This document shows positions 10,861 to 22,681 of a stretch of 64,000 nucleotides of DNA, piece after piece. Positions within the stretch are counted from its first letter, which is position 1. Each line of letters starts with the position of its first letter. The notes under the pieces are model-generated. The model searched no databases. It had not been told where the DNA came from and saw only the letters and a program-made list of their open reading frames with translations. A program made the position numbers and the translations under genes. The DNA lies in the NCBI GenBank assembly GCA_003550325.1, contig QKWP01000346.1:88596-152595 (forward strand), in the 5' to 3' direction. The DNA is from Gigaspora rosea. Lineage: Eukaryota; Glomeromycota; Glomeromycetes; Diversisporales; Gigasporaceae.

Positions 10861-11436
10861 TAAATATATAAATAAATACAAACATATAATATTGTTTACT
10901 TTGATTTTATTTATCATATTTAAATTTTTGTTGCTGAAATTCATTTTTACTAACGTAGATGGCATGCAATTTCTTAAAATATTTTATAATTATTAAATTT
11001 CTGTTTATTCATTTTAAAAAATATACATGGTTGGTTTTAAAAACCCAATATAATTACAATCGTCTCCCTCTGTTTTAATATCGGTTTCGAAGCCTCAACA
11101 AAAAGTAGTTTTTTTGTTCTATAATTGGTCTTTTGGTTTAACCCGGGTAAATAATTCGAATCAAACTATAACACAAGCACGTAAAATTTATATTATTGTT
11201 GCATAAATATGCAATTATAGGTACGCTTCATTGCAGATAAAAAATAGCAAAGGGTGTAAAAGTGAGAGTCTGTCGCTTCGCTCAAGACAATTTCAGTATT
11301 AATAATTGGCCAATCACATGACTGTTCTCGTGAGATCTCTAGAATCGTATGATCGACAGTTTATTACTATAAATGGTGTGATCGTTATTATCCATTTTTG
11401 GTAATATCCCTGACTGAATTAATCTCGTATTGAATG

Positions 11437-12150
11437 TTAAGTATATAATGAGCCTTTTTGTATATAAAAGGATGTAACAAAGTCATAAATAGTTATGACT
11501 CTCATGTGCGTAACAGGGGCACATGAGCAATATCTACAATATACAATCTCTGTGAATAAGCAAAGCAAAAAAAAGTAAAATACAAGAGTGGAACATGAAA
11601 CTCCTTTCCTAATGAAACGTTTGAACATCGCATTAGGAAGAAATCTGATAGTCCTGATGATTTGAAATATCTCTCATTAATAGTTGAGTAGGGCCTTAAC
11701 AATACTGCATAAATTTAGCACATTAAAATCTATACAAGCTCTACCCAAACCTCTATATACTTCTCATTATAACAGAACTCAATATACTTATAGCTGCATC
11801 TGTGGCTTACCATACCAACAACATGAAAATAATAATAGCACATGTTCACCTTTGGGCTTAGCACTTAGAAAAATAGAAATCTGGTCATACAACTGGATAA
11901 AATATAGTTCTCCAACTAACTCTATTCTCCATATTCAAATCTAGATGAGCTGTAACCACTCTAGTAGGTTTAGGTTGCAGATAAATTAGATAGAAATTAG
12001 TAATAGTTCTACTATATCTATAGACTAAGTCTTAATTCTTGTATAATTAATAATTGTAATTTGAGAAACCCCATGAGGAATCTTACACACTTCATTAATA
12101 AAGATAAAGGCAAACCTCACCTTAACACCAAAAAAAAATAATAATAATAA
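11437..12150 (+). mobile_element. 3' end of a LINE-like retroelement
   Basis: The stretch ends in an ACACC followed by A9, (AAT)4 and A-rich DNA at 12125-12155, the simple tail expected of a LINE 3' end. It is preceded by CATTAATAAAGATAAAGGCAAACC, a likely processing region. The plus-strand frame at 11684-11944 has a C-x-C and H-x6-C arrangement (CICGLPYQQHENNNSTC) and coding-like composition, possibly the terminal zinc-knuckle region of a polyprotein. The 5' portion is missing or corresponds to the decayed frame at 8300-8995 on the other side of the inserted 2.2-kb element; that link is inference. Confidence 0.45.
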
Positions 12151-12481
12151 TTAAAAAAAGTATATCGATTAATTATATTATTAATTTGTTCATTTGTTAA
12201 TATATTATCTTCAGCAATCTAAAATAAATTAATTTAAAAATAAAAATATATATTATATATATTATAAAAATTTTTATAAATAATATTATAATATATAATA
12301 TTAATAAATTACCTTTTTAAAACCTTTTCTAAACGTATTACACTTTTGTTTGCATCACTTGCAGTAGTCCATCTAGTTATTTGATAAAATTGTTAATCAT
12401 TTATGTAAAATTATTTACTAAAAACTTAAAAAAGTGCCAATTTTAAGGAAATTAAACATTAGTATTAAACATATAAATTAT

Positions 12482-12787
12482 GGAGGTTGTTAAATATCGC
12501 AGGTTAATATAATTGGCCAATTAGATCACAGGATCTTGTGTAACAAAATGAACGAAAATTAGGAAAAATTAAAAAAAATTCACAATTTTAAATAACTTGA
12601 AATTTCATTATGCAAACTAGTCTTGGGCTTCTAATTAAAAATTTTTAGCGCTTAATTTTGCATATATATATGCACCCTCTAACCTAATATTAATACTATT
12701 TGGACCCTAACCCTAACTAATAATTATTTTAATTTTTTTTTAAATATTAACCTGCGATATCGCAACCTGCTAAATTTATCAAAATCT
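12482..12787. mobile_element. 306-bp insertion, TSD TAAATTAT, absent from U2
   Basis: Direct repeats TAAATTAT at 12474-12481 and 12788-12795 flank the insert; U2 has one copy at the matching site (25801 region). Near the ends lie inverted repeats GGTTGTTAAATATCGCAGGT and the complement GGTTGCGATATCGCAGGT, followed by TAATAT in both arms. The right inverted repeat is 17 bases inside the inferred boundary. The interior has a telomere-like ACCCTAACCCTAA at 12703. Probably a hAT-like MITE. Confidence 0.75.
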
Positions 12788-12831
12788 TAAATTATTAAAA
12801 AAATTTTAATAATAATATTTGAAAAGTATTA

Positions 12832-13137
12832 CCGTATTGTTGCGAAATAACAGGCATGGGCGTTAATTCGAAAATCGTGCCCCAAAAAATATCATAAATG
12901 GCTTCAAACATGCGCGTCCCAAAATAACGCGCACTCCATATTAATAAAATAAGTGCTCCAAAGTAGATTTGGTATAAGCAAACCTACTTTCGGAGCATTT
13001 TTTGTTAGTATATTTTTTATTAAGAAGATGCATAAAAATTTATATTTGTTTTCAAAATAATGACCATGCGCATTCTAGAAATAACGTGCATATCCTCAAA
13101 TTAACGCGCAGGTGTGCGTTATTTTGCGACAATACGA
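12832..13137. mobile_element. Mariner-like MITE with CGTTATTTCG modules, TSD TA
   Basis: Flanked by TA (12830-12831, 13138-13139). Ends CCGTATTGTTGCGAAATAAC and complement TCGTATTGTCGCAAAATAAC. The interior repeats the word GCGCGTTATTTYG in both orientations and holds a strong stem-loop (TGCTCCAAAGTAG ... CTACTTTCGGAGCA, about 12953-13000). The same insertion is in U2 (25828-26143), so it predates the duplication. Relatives: 22429, 41383 and a short hairpin at 34419. Confidence 0.75.
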
Positions 13138-13539
13138 TACGTGAAATTTTTAGTTACTTTGATTAATGATGTAATTTGTTTCGTCCACTAGGCATAACAC
13201 CGTCAGTTAGCAAATTCTTGATTTTGATTGATTGTTCACCATAGATCGTTTTTATATAGTCCTTTGGACCTTAGATGATTTCTATTAATCTAGATTTAAA
13301 TTTATAAAAGTAAACTTTGATATCATATACTGAAAGAACAATATCTTGTAAGGCATATTTGAACTACATTAATCCTTTGTAAGAGATTTAAATGGAATTA
13401 TTCCGTTGATTAAATTTCGTCAGAATACACGTAAATAATTTCTCCACTTTCTATATTGTTTATTAATCGCAAAAATCTTTCATCGAATTTGGATAATTTC
13501 ATTAAGATTTGTTCGTCAGTTTACCATTTTGTAAAAAGC

Positions 13540-14470
13540 ATCTACGATTTTATTTGCAGATGGACGTCTTTCCGACTCTTTTTCACAAAATTGTTTCATT
13601 AAATTAACATAACATATTTCTATACATTCAAATTTTCTTCAAAGATTTCTTCAAAAATTGATGACTTTAATTTATCGAATACTATTTTTTCTCCTTCAAA
13701 TGTGAACTAAATACTTTGTTATAAAATGTAGTTATAGATGCTCCATATAAAATTTACCACATAATTATGTCGAATGGATAAATCTCAAATGATTTAGTAT
13801 ATGGCTCTTAATTTCAGGAGCTATATATGGTAAAAATCCCACCAGATTCCCTCTCGAATCTATGTTAATTGGGTTGGAGAGCCCAAATCTGCAATATATG
13901 CGCTGTTTAAACTAAGCAATAAAATATTGCCACTATGTAAATTTCGGCGAATAAGTTCTTGAGTAGTTTTAATTTATTTTTCCATTTAATTCGTACTACA
14001 GACACGTTTGGTCCAATAACTAGCCTTTTGTAAGTCTCTTGTTGTTCAAATTCTATAATATTGCTCATCATTGTATGTTTCCAAACCTTTATAATAAATG
14101 ATGCCTTATGTTCATCCTTTTCAACTCCAATTTCATTTTTTATTACAATATCGACATTACAAGTTCCACCAACATGTTCCGTCTATGCAGATTTCCTTTT
14201 AAACTCTAATTCCTTCATAACTGATAATCAATAACTGATGTTATATGTCCTACCAGCGTGCCCCATCTTTGCAGATTTTTGATAATTAATACCTTATGTT
14301 AATCCTTTTCAACTCAAATTCCATTATTATAAACAGTTGCCAAGTATAAACAGTGTTCCCCACCTTTGACGATTTTTGATAATAACTAACTGCTTTATGT
14401 TCATCTTAGTTTCAATTCATATAGATATATTCCAATAGAGTCTTCCGATTCAGAGGACATTTTATCAATA
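13540..14470 (-). pseudogene. Degraded Sel1-repeat/protein-kinase gene, copy 1
   Basis: On the minus strand the segment near 14420 begins MSSESEDSIGIYL. It continues through decayed Sel1 repeats (KSAKMGHAGRTYN-like, then GVEKDEHKA near 14110) and enters a kinase domain with RRNLHSGNILL (13919-13955), AYIADLG (about 13890-13905), PYIAPEI-like (13815-13840) and a C-lobe tail near 13540-13640. Stops and frame changes occur throughout, so it is a pseudogene. The N-terminal piece (KVVVKTIIADNDHEA-like, 15085-15150) is cut off by the Mutator-like element at 14514-15080. The same gene remnant is in U2. Confidence 0.65.
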
Positions 14471-14513
14471 AGAGACGTATCAACAGATTTTTAAAAATGA
14501 ATGGATGCCTCAT

Positions 14514-15080
14514 TGGGGCTGTATGCCAACTAAGTAAATCAAAAATATATATGGCACCATAAAAAAATTTATTATCGAATTTATATGTAACATTACGTTT
14601 GATTATACCGGTAATAACGATAACGTAATTAATGAAAATAATTTATTAATAATACAATATTTAGATGCAGGCCTTTACTACTAAAAATTAGATGCTCAAA
14701 TTTTGAGTAGATCGATAGAAGACCTCTACAATACTGTACAAGTTACAGAGTTAAATTTTATATTTACTTAAAAAAAATTTTATTGGCAGCTTAAATTTCG
14801 TCGAGATTATCCAAACAATAATATAGATAAATTAAGTTGGAAAAAAATTATTTTTCATAAATAATTTAAAAAACGGTTCCGCAACTTTGCTACTGAGATG
14901 GAAAGAGTTGATTGGCGTTGAAACTTACTGCTAAAAAGGACAAATGAAATCTGTGCATCTAAAAAATGGACAAGACGATTTTTATAAAGTTATATACTGT
15001 ATATATGTTTGTCACTGATCAAAAAAATTCGATAGCTTAAATTATTAAATGACCATTTAATTAGTTGACATACATCCCCA
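14514..15080. mobile_element. Mutator-like MITE, 567 bp, TSD ATGCCTCAT
   Basis: Ends TGGGGCTGTATGCCAACTAA and complement TGGGGATGTATGTCAACTAA. It is flanked by a perfect 9-bp direct repeat ATGCCTCAT at 14505-14513 and 15081-15089. The homologous U2 site (27489-27501) has a single ATGCTTCAT and no insert, a clean related empty site. Nine-base duplications are typical of Mutator-like elements. The insert splits the Sel1/kinase pseudogene. Confidence 0.9.
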
Positions 15081-17219
15081 ATGCCTCATGGTCATTATCA
15101 GCAATTATAGTTTTGACAACGACTTTTTTATTAACTTTTCGTCTATACGTTTGGTTAATATCTGTGCAGTTATATGCTTTCAAAAATGCTTGTAATTTTA
15201 GGAATTAATTCAAATAAAGAACTTAAATTACTATAAAAATATTAATCCTCAACTATAGAAAATTTTTATTCAATAACATAAATGGTTTAATTGCAGTCAG
15301 AACTATAATTTAACAAAGAATTAGTATGTCATGCAACCAATATTTCCAGTAGATTTTTATTAAAATAAAATTAAATCATTCTGGCCATTGTGGCCGTTAG
15401 AAGTTAGTAGAGTAATATCAGGTAAGATGAGCAAGTTATAGTAAATAGATTGTTATTCAACACGTTCCATAATGCTAATAATGGAAATTAGAGGTCTTAT
15501 AGACATAAATCCATTAGAGAAGACTTATAGATATAAACTCAATATTTTGCGTAGATAAAGAGAATAAAAACTTGGCAATGCAAAAAAATGGCAGTAAGTG
15601 CCAAATTAAAGAACAACTAGCATAGGTGGCCTGATAAGTATACAATATAAGATGTTTTGTACTTCATCATTATCATTTGAGAATCTCAGAATATTGTACT
15701 TTTCAATTATTTCTATTTGATACCACGGCTCAAAAATTTTTCTTAGGATGTACATATGATAATATATAACTGATGCTACATAATTAAGGCAAATAAAATA
15801 GATTTCCTTCATAATAACATGAAGATTTTTGACAAAATTCGCAAATTTAAAATTAGATTTGATCAAACATTATATCTCGTAATCTAGTAGTTGGATTGTG
15901 GTGATTTTGGTACTACGTATTAAAATTGACTATCAATGTGACTCGAATATTATCACGAGATATTAATGATTGTTCATAATTTAATTACGCGTAATATTGC
16001 AAATTTGATTATGATTTACGCGAAAATGGTCAAAAAATCCTATATTGATCTTTTTCTGAGATATTCTTTTACTTATTTTACCTATACAATATGTTTTTTT
16101 TTAGCTTGCAACATGACATATAAGGCTTCTGGAATTGAACCTATTTGTGAAGAATTTTTGGGGTTCTTTTTATAGTCAGGATTTAGAGTTAAAAGGCTTT
16201 ATTGAGGTCTACATTAGCCATGGCAATAATTTATTATAACTGTTTTCAAAAAGATGAGGAACGGTGCAGATCACCATATTACGGGAAATTCACAAGATTT
16301 CCAAGCTTTCCAAGTTTTCAAGACCGACCAATCGGTCTTTAATTTTATTATTAATAATAATTAAATTTTCCAACTTCTTTGATTCCCCATATGGGGTATA
16401 TTGAAATCGATTCCACAGCTTTTGAAAACAGCTGTAACTCAAATTAATTTCGACTTACTATAATAAGTGGAATTCGAATTCTCTAACCAAATGAGTCGAA
16501 TTAAAGTTCCATTGCAGCATATACCGATTAAGAATTCACAAAGATTTTACTTCGATATACAATATTTAATAGTTATTTTATTTTGAAGGTTATATATTAC
16601 GACAGAAGCTGGGTAATTTAATATGAAATTTTCAAAGTTTTTTGTGGATGCTTTTTTTGTAATTAGGTTTTGTTCAAGGTTAGTTTTTATATGTGAATTT
16701 TGGCAGGGTTTATATTTTTAAACGAAGACTCTAATTTCCAGCTTCAGCCACGACAATATATATTTTTATAGATATACAGTATATATGAATAACAAGAATA
16801 TTCTATCCTATGCCAACGTGCTTTGCCAGCTCAGTTCATGAAAGCTCCATATAAAATTTATCAGAGCAATGCAATGCAATACTTTTATTAGCATTTTTAC
16901 CTCCGTACTAATACATAATAGTAATTGTTGATATCTAAATATTAGATACATTAAGACCGCATATTGTCTAATCTATTATACAAATAAATGTTATTTAAAA
17001 TGAATAAATTAATGAATAACTATAAGCTATCGTATAATGGGTAAAAAAAGTACAGTATAGATCAGTAATCGAATCGCAAATTGGTCAGATGGTCTGAGCC
17101 GCAATAATGGCAAAATACGCCTAAAAGATGCTTGATTCGATCACTGATTCACATCCGTACTGTCATAGTTATCATACGATAACATCATCATCCGTCAGTT
17201 GTTACTTTGATCATACGTA

Positions 17220-17368
17220 TTATTGTGGTTTGCAAAATTCTGTAAATTTTGCAGATCACAAAAAAAAAAAAAACAGATATCTGGGTATGAAATTGTGTAA
17301 TTTTAAAAAAGCAAACGACTTTTTTTTTTTTTTTTTGATGATCTGCAAAATTTTGCAAACCACAATAA
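17220..17368. mobile_element. Small TIR element shared by all three U copies
   Basis: Ends TTATTGTGGTTTGCAAAATT and the complement of TTTTGCAAACCACAATAA, with A14 and T16 runs inside. Copies sit at the same place in U2 (about 29508-29705) and U3 (45939-46382). The shared position says it was there before the duplication. Confidence 0.7.
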
Positions 17369-17515
17369 ATGACTAATCACAATTTTGGCTTAAATGGTAT
17401 TATTGGATTTCTATATTCACGTTAATCATTATTAATTTAAAGATAAACGTACAAATAATATGGTAAAAATATGTATGGAAGTAACAACTTGGCCGTACGA
17501 AAATTATATCTCAAA

Positions 17516-19893
17516 TTAGTCAAATTGTAAATTGAAATTACCTCTAAATTTAGCTGATTCATACGCTAGTTTAATCTCCTTGGTGTTTATTAATCTGCTG
17601 GTATACAAAGAATTTTGTAAATTAGGCGAAATAATTTGTGTTGTTTTGATTTCTTCATTAGCAGAAATAAAACTTCTTTTGATATCAGATTCCTCGTTAT
17701 TTGATATCCATGGTTTCATCACAATCATGCGCCATTTTGAAAATTTTGAGCTAATATCTTTAGCACTAGGTCGGTTACGTGGATTTGAATCCATGCATTG
17801 GTTAGCTAATTCAATATAACATTTAGGTGTATTTTCAGAAAATACAGGTCTTAATCCGTTACAAATATTCAAAGCAAGAACAAAATAGAACGGAGAACCA
17901 TAAAAAGGCCTTTTTCCAGTTGACAATTCTGTCATAATAATACCCAGACTATATATCAACTGCTTGTGTATATTTTTCACCTAATAAAATCTCTGGTGCA
18001 ATATATGGCATAACTCCATAAATTTCACCTTTTGAAGCTGATTCTTTCAAACTTTTAGATGATCCTAGATCGGTTATAAAAGATTTTATAAAGTAACTGT
18101 CGCTGTGAAAATCACAATGAATATATCCTAATTCATGAATCCTAGCCAGATCATTTGATACATCTATAAGATGCTTCAATTTGTTTTCCCAATCAAGTTC
18201 TTTAAAATTTGATATCAAAAAATCGTACATATTTCCACGATTGGCATACTGAATACCATAAGATTTTCCTGAGTTTCTATATGTTGAGTTATTCCATGTA
18301 TCTCAAGTCCAAGACCATTCAATCTACATTGGATGTGATTTTCGAACTTATTAAATTAGGAATGTAATTATAAATATTAGAATGATTGTACACATACAGT
18401 ATGTATTTTTTATTGCGCTTTGTAAAAAGTTGTGATGATATTTGAGAATTGAATCTTAAGATTTCAAATAAATGCAGAATAAATTAATGATTAATTAAAA
18501 AAATATGGGTTATGTGCTATTTATTATAAAATTAATTAATTTCTCATTAACATATACAAAATAATGCGATCAAGCCTTTTTGCAAAGCGCTATAATAAAA
18601 TCTTAAACTTGCTAAACTTACTTCTTTTAAAGTGCTAAGAGTTTTAAGTGCAACTTTGTATGATTGTTCACGTGCTTGTAAATCGTTTTTAATGATTGGT
18701 TTTCCATCTAACCAGGTTGCTGAATATATTGTACCAAATCCACCTTTACCAATTATCTGAAGATCAACTAGTCTGTCAAATGGAATCCATTCAATCAATT
18801 TCTCATATTTTGTTGTTTTGATCTGAAATTTTTTTACGCATTCATCGATTTCTATATTTCCGCTGGACCATCCTCGAATTATCCTCTTCGGATCACATAA
18901 TTGACACCACGTTTTAGAAGTATTATAGTACCTACTATTCTCACATCCTTCTAAAGATTTATATTTTATTAAATCTTCATGTGATTCTTCATATCTAGTC
19001 AATGAGTAATATGTTGCTCCACGGTTTCTTAATGCTTCTGCATTATTTGGTTCAATTTTTAATGATTTATTTAAATCTGCAAGTGATTCTTCATATCTAT
19101 TCATCATGCGATAAGTTTCTCCACGATTTCTTAATGCAACTGTATTATTTGGTTCAATTTCTAATATTTTATTTAAATCTGCAAGTGATTCTTCATGTCT
19201 ATACATCATGTGATAAATTTCCACACGATTACTTAATGTTTCTAAATTATCTGGCTCAATTTCAAATCATTTATTTAAATCCGCAAGTGATGCTTCATAT
19301 TTATTCATCATGCGATAAATTTTTCCACGATTTCTTAATGCAACTGCATTATTTGGTTCAATTTCTAATAATTTATTTAAATCTGCTAGTAATTCTTTTA
19401 TATCTACTCATCATGTAATAAGTTGCACCGCGGTTTTTTAATGCAAATGTGTTATTTGGTTCACTTTTTAATGATTTATTTAAATCTGTTAGTGATTTTT
19501 AAATCTATTCATCATGCGATAAGTTGCTCCACGGTATCTTAATGCAGATGCATTGTTTGGTTTAATTTTTAATGATTTATTTAAATTTTTAAGTGACTCT
19601 TTACATCTATTCATCATACGATAAGTTTCTCCGCGTTCACTTAATATCTCTGCATTATCTGGTTCGATTTCTAATAATTTATTTAAATCCGCTAGTGATT
19701 CTTCATATCTACTCATCTTGCGATAAGTTATCCCACGTATTTTTAATGCCAGTGCGTCATCTGGGTTAATTTCTAACGATTCATTTAAATCTGAAAGAGA
19801 TTCTTCACATATGTCCATATGATAAGTTTCTTTATGGTTTCTTAATCCAAATGCATTAAGTTTAATTTCTGATAACTTACTATATCCGTACAT
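17516..19893 (-). pseudogene. TPR-kinase gene, copy 1 (broken)
   Basis: Minus strand, ATG at 19893 right after CTATAG. Exon 1 encodes 34-residue TPRs (pattern Y-x6-Y-E-S-L-x-DLNK-x-L-x-I-x-PNN-A-x-A-L-x-R-G), then a Cys linker (NSRYY ... WCQLC, CDPKRIIRGW), an EIDECVKKFQ segment, and the kinase N-lobe with GKGGFG and VALKTL. A GTAAGT donor (18616-18621) and AATAAG acceptor give an intron 18347-18621, phase 0, joining LKE to FENHIQCRLNG. Damage: a TGA within the TPRs near 19267, frame changes near 19400 and 19497, a one-base loss near 18255, a 2-base loss near 17952, and an in-frame loss of the GNILLN segment of the catalytic loop (HCDFHS runs into DSYFIKSF). It cannot make an active kinase. 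Confidence 0.85.
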
Positions 19894-20262
19894 CTATAGA
19901 TGAATTATTGAATAAATTTTAGTACTATTTAAATCATTAACAAACAGTCCTTGCTGACAAACATTGTGATTTATAATTCACAGCCTAAACCATACAGTTT
20001 ATTTTTAACTTCCGAGTACAGGAATTTTGAATCCTGAAAGTTCGTAATCCCGACAAATTAGGATTTATTTAGATGAGAATTAAGACATATTTCAGGCCAG
20101 GATAAAGTTGTCATGAAATTTCGATATTTGAATTTTGTCAGCGGATTGTGGAATAAACCATGACATTTATTATTTATATGAATGCAGCAAAATAAATTAT
20201 AAATCGATTTATGAATTTTCATAACCCAGAAAATTGATATAGCAGCGGTTACATATACAATA

Positions 20263-20334
20263 GGATTCTGCAAGTGCCGGTACACGTCTTGTCTGGCATT
20301 ATGTTTTAGGCGCATGCCGGTACTCGCAGATCTC
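20263..20334. mobile_element. Short TA-flanked inverted-repeat element
   Basis: GGATTCTGCAAGTGCCGGTA and complement GAGATCTGCGAGTACCGGCA between TA dinucleotides. Copies at the matching place in D2 (about 33550-33645) and D3 (50637-50737). Confidence 0.6.
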
Positions 20335-20659
20335 TAGTATACAGCTAGGTGTTCCAGTCGTTTATACAATACAATTGGATCGAAAATCTTAGAAGAATAA
20401 AAGCTCATCATATAATATAATAATTATAAACGGCATTACAGAAACGACTAGAATTGGACTCCGGAGTCGAGTTCGATATAGTGAAAATTCATTAATCAAT
20501 TTACAGGTTTTTTTTCCCTGTCGTTGGAAGTTGATATCTTTCTTCTTGTCGCGATGATTATCATACCTGATAATGTTTAACCAATTCACTAATGCAAATG
20601 CAATTTAACAAAGAGGAGACAAAGTTCAATTGTACTAAATGTGCGTAACAATGAAGTCT

Positions 20660-20784
20660 CTATCATTTTCCCGACAATCACTTCCCAAAAAATAAAATCC
20701 CGAAACTAACCCTAACCCTAACCTAATGCGGGCTAACTTGTGGGATTTTGACATTGCGGGAAGTGGTTGTAGGGAAAACGATAG
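20660..20784. mobile_element. MITE with telomere-like core, absent from D2
   Basis: Inverted ends CTATCATTTTCCCGACAATC and complement CTATCGTTTTCCCTACAACC continue into ACTTCCC. The loop begins with TAACCCTAACCCTAACCTA (20707). No matching insert in D2 or D3. Target-site duplication not clear. Confidence 0.65.
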
Positions 20785-21474
20785 GATCCGCGTATAAGGC
20801 TCTCCTTATTCAAACTCGGTTACACTCGATTCACTAACGCACTAATCAAGATAGGATAGCTGATAAAATTGAAAAAGACCACTGCTATTTTGTCATACAG
20901 TTTCACTTCTTTTGGAATAAACCAAGTTGATAAATGACCAGGCATTTTTCAAATGACTTAAAGGCGGATTATTCCATATGGGGCTCAGTAAAAGGAGATG
21001 GGCAAAAAATTTTTTTTTAAAAAAAAAAAAATTAATATTTCAAAGAATTAGAACTAATTAGAATAAAATTACTTTATTATAAAATTAAAAAAAAAATACT
21101 AATTTTAGCCATCCCCTCCTTTTGCTGTGAGGTCCCATATTCTTCCTATAAAAAACAAGATTGATACTGTATTAGTGGAAGCCGAATCTCTAGCTTTAAT
21201 TTGATCAAACATAAGTTCGTGTATTATTCAAAGCATTGCAAATTACATACAGAGCATTTACAGTAATATACGATTTGCGTGCTCTAATTTGACCCCTCCC
21301 CTTTCCACTCATTATTATGGACAATATTTTCAAATGTATTCAGAATGTCTGTTCTATTAAAATTGTCACGAATTCAACACATCTCAAACTAATTGAGGTT
21401 GGAAAAGGGCACTTTATATTTTCGCGAGATTTTAAAAAATTTGCTTTTGCCTTGGTTCCAAGTTTCCACAAATA

Positions 21475-22133
21475 TACATGGGCGTTTAAAATATAGATTA
21501 TTTATGGCAAACGGCATTACGAAATGGTTTTAATATTTTCGCTATGGTGCTTTAAAATACCAGGTGGCAAAATTATTTTCGTCAGGTGAAATTAATTTCA
21601 CTTGACGAACTTCCGAAATTATTTTTGCCAGCCAAAATAATTTTATCTGACGAAGATAAAATCTGAAATTATTTTTGTTTGCTGAAATTATTTTAATCTG
21701 TAAAATTGTTAATATTGCATACTGTTGAACCTCTCAAAACCTGTCAAATCTGATAAAAATTAATCCACCAAGTCTGTTTCTGCTATATAATTTTGAACCT
21801 CTCAAAACCGATATGCATGATAATAATGTTTTTGCATCGGTAGTAGGAGAGGTCCAGCGGTAATAGAATTTTTATATACTAAAACGTAAAGTTGCAGCAA
21901 AAAACCTCGCTAGCATTTATTTAATATAAAAAATTTAATGTTTAATTTTTTCGTCATTCGTAAAAATTTTGGAATGGCAAAAATATTTTAGACATCCTAT
22001 ATATTCGGCACTCTAAATAATTTTGCTGTCTAAATTATTTTCGACATCCTAGATTATTTACAATCTAGACTGTCTAAAAATAATTTAGCCATTTAAATTT
22101 ACGCAAAAGCAAAATAATTTAGACACCCATGTA
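21475..22133. mobile_element. Mariner-like element, 659 bp, TSD TA, absent from D2
   Basis: Ends TACATGGGCGTTTAAAAT and complement TACATGGGTGTCTAAATT with TA on both sides (21473-21474, 22134-22135). D2 at 37555-37580 has a single TA at the matching site. Both subterminal regions carry repeats of AAATTATTTTCG / GACGAA, so the element folds back. Confidence 0.8.
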
Positions 22134-22428
22134 TACAGAATCAGCAATTATCATATTTGCTCCTGATCGCACCAAGTAAACTTAGGAGGATTAATAGAAT
22201 TAAATTTATAAAGATTAGAATGATGATTATTGAGCATTGCTTGATCGTATACTCTAGACTTTTGAGCATCGGTTGACCGAAAATTCGAATTCATATATTC
22301 ATTAAATTTTTAAAATCTCAAAAACATATATCAAAAAATTTAGTGCTATTAAAGTTCTATCATTACTTTTTGGTTTTTTTTTTTTTTTTTTGTTTTGTTA
22401 TTAATAATAAATCAATAATTTCTTATTA

Positions 22429-22681
22429 CCGTATTTTCGCGTAATAACACTCACCTGCACGTTATTTTGAGTACATGCGCGTTGTTTCGAGTACGCGCAT
22501 ACGCGTTATTTTGAGCCGTCTGACATATGATAACATTTATGTAATCGGCTAATTTATATTGATCCAAACTTGCTCGTTAGCTCGTGACGCGCTTGGGTGT
22601 CATTTCGAAGCAATACATCTTATTTTTGGATGATACGATTTTCGAAATAACGTTCATGAGCGTTATTACGCGAAAAAACGA
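22429..22681. mobile_element. Mariner-like MITE, 253 bp, TSD TA, absent from D2
   Basis: Ends CCGTATTTTCGCGTAATAAC and complement TCGTTTTTTCGCGTAATAAC, flanked by TA (22427-22428, 22682-22683). Same family as the 12832 element, with CGTTATTTCGA words inside. The matching D2 region (37930-37975) runs through without it. Confidence 0.8.

Larger units (their letters stand above)
9198..11416. mobile_element. 2.2-kb TIR element carrying a Sel1-repeat fragment
   Basis: Terminal inverted repeats CAGTCAGGGATATTACCAAA at both ends (9198 onward; complement ending at 11416), flanked by AATTA at 9193-9197 and AATTA at 11417-11421. The interior holds no transposase. It contains a degraded Sel1-repeat gene fragment (9640-9912) followed directly by a tandem array of about 144-bp units (9931-10860), then AT-rich DNA. 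A 5-base duplication and CAG/CTG ends do not let me name the superfamily with confidence. Confidence 0.8.
12378..17515. repeat. Segmental duplication, 3' flank copy 1 (U1)
   Basis: Colinear with U2 (25705-29859) from TTGATAAAATTGTTAATC onward, and in part with U3 (39721-39776 and 45341-46575) and U4 (58769-59722). It lies downstream of the 3' end of TPR-kinase copy 1. It holds a degenerate Sel1/kinase pseudogene and four small TIR elements; between 15090 and 17219 I see no intact gene, only diverged sequence shared with the other copies (including a shared minus-strand frame around 15606-15866 of unknown origin). Confidence 0.85.

Noticed and set aside
12155..12383. Two minus-strand exon-like pieces (ITRWTTASDANKSVIRLEKV and IAEDNILTNEQINNII) around a GT/AG intron 12219-12312
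   Set aside because: The phases of the two pieces do not agree across the proposed intron, and both neighbours are repeat boundaries; too weak to call a gene.
19002..19418. Plus-strand open frame opposite the TPR array
   Set aside because: A shadow of the 102-bp TPR repeats on the other strand; the same is true of 48204-48788, 49181-49735 and 49884-50322.
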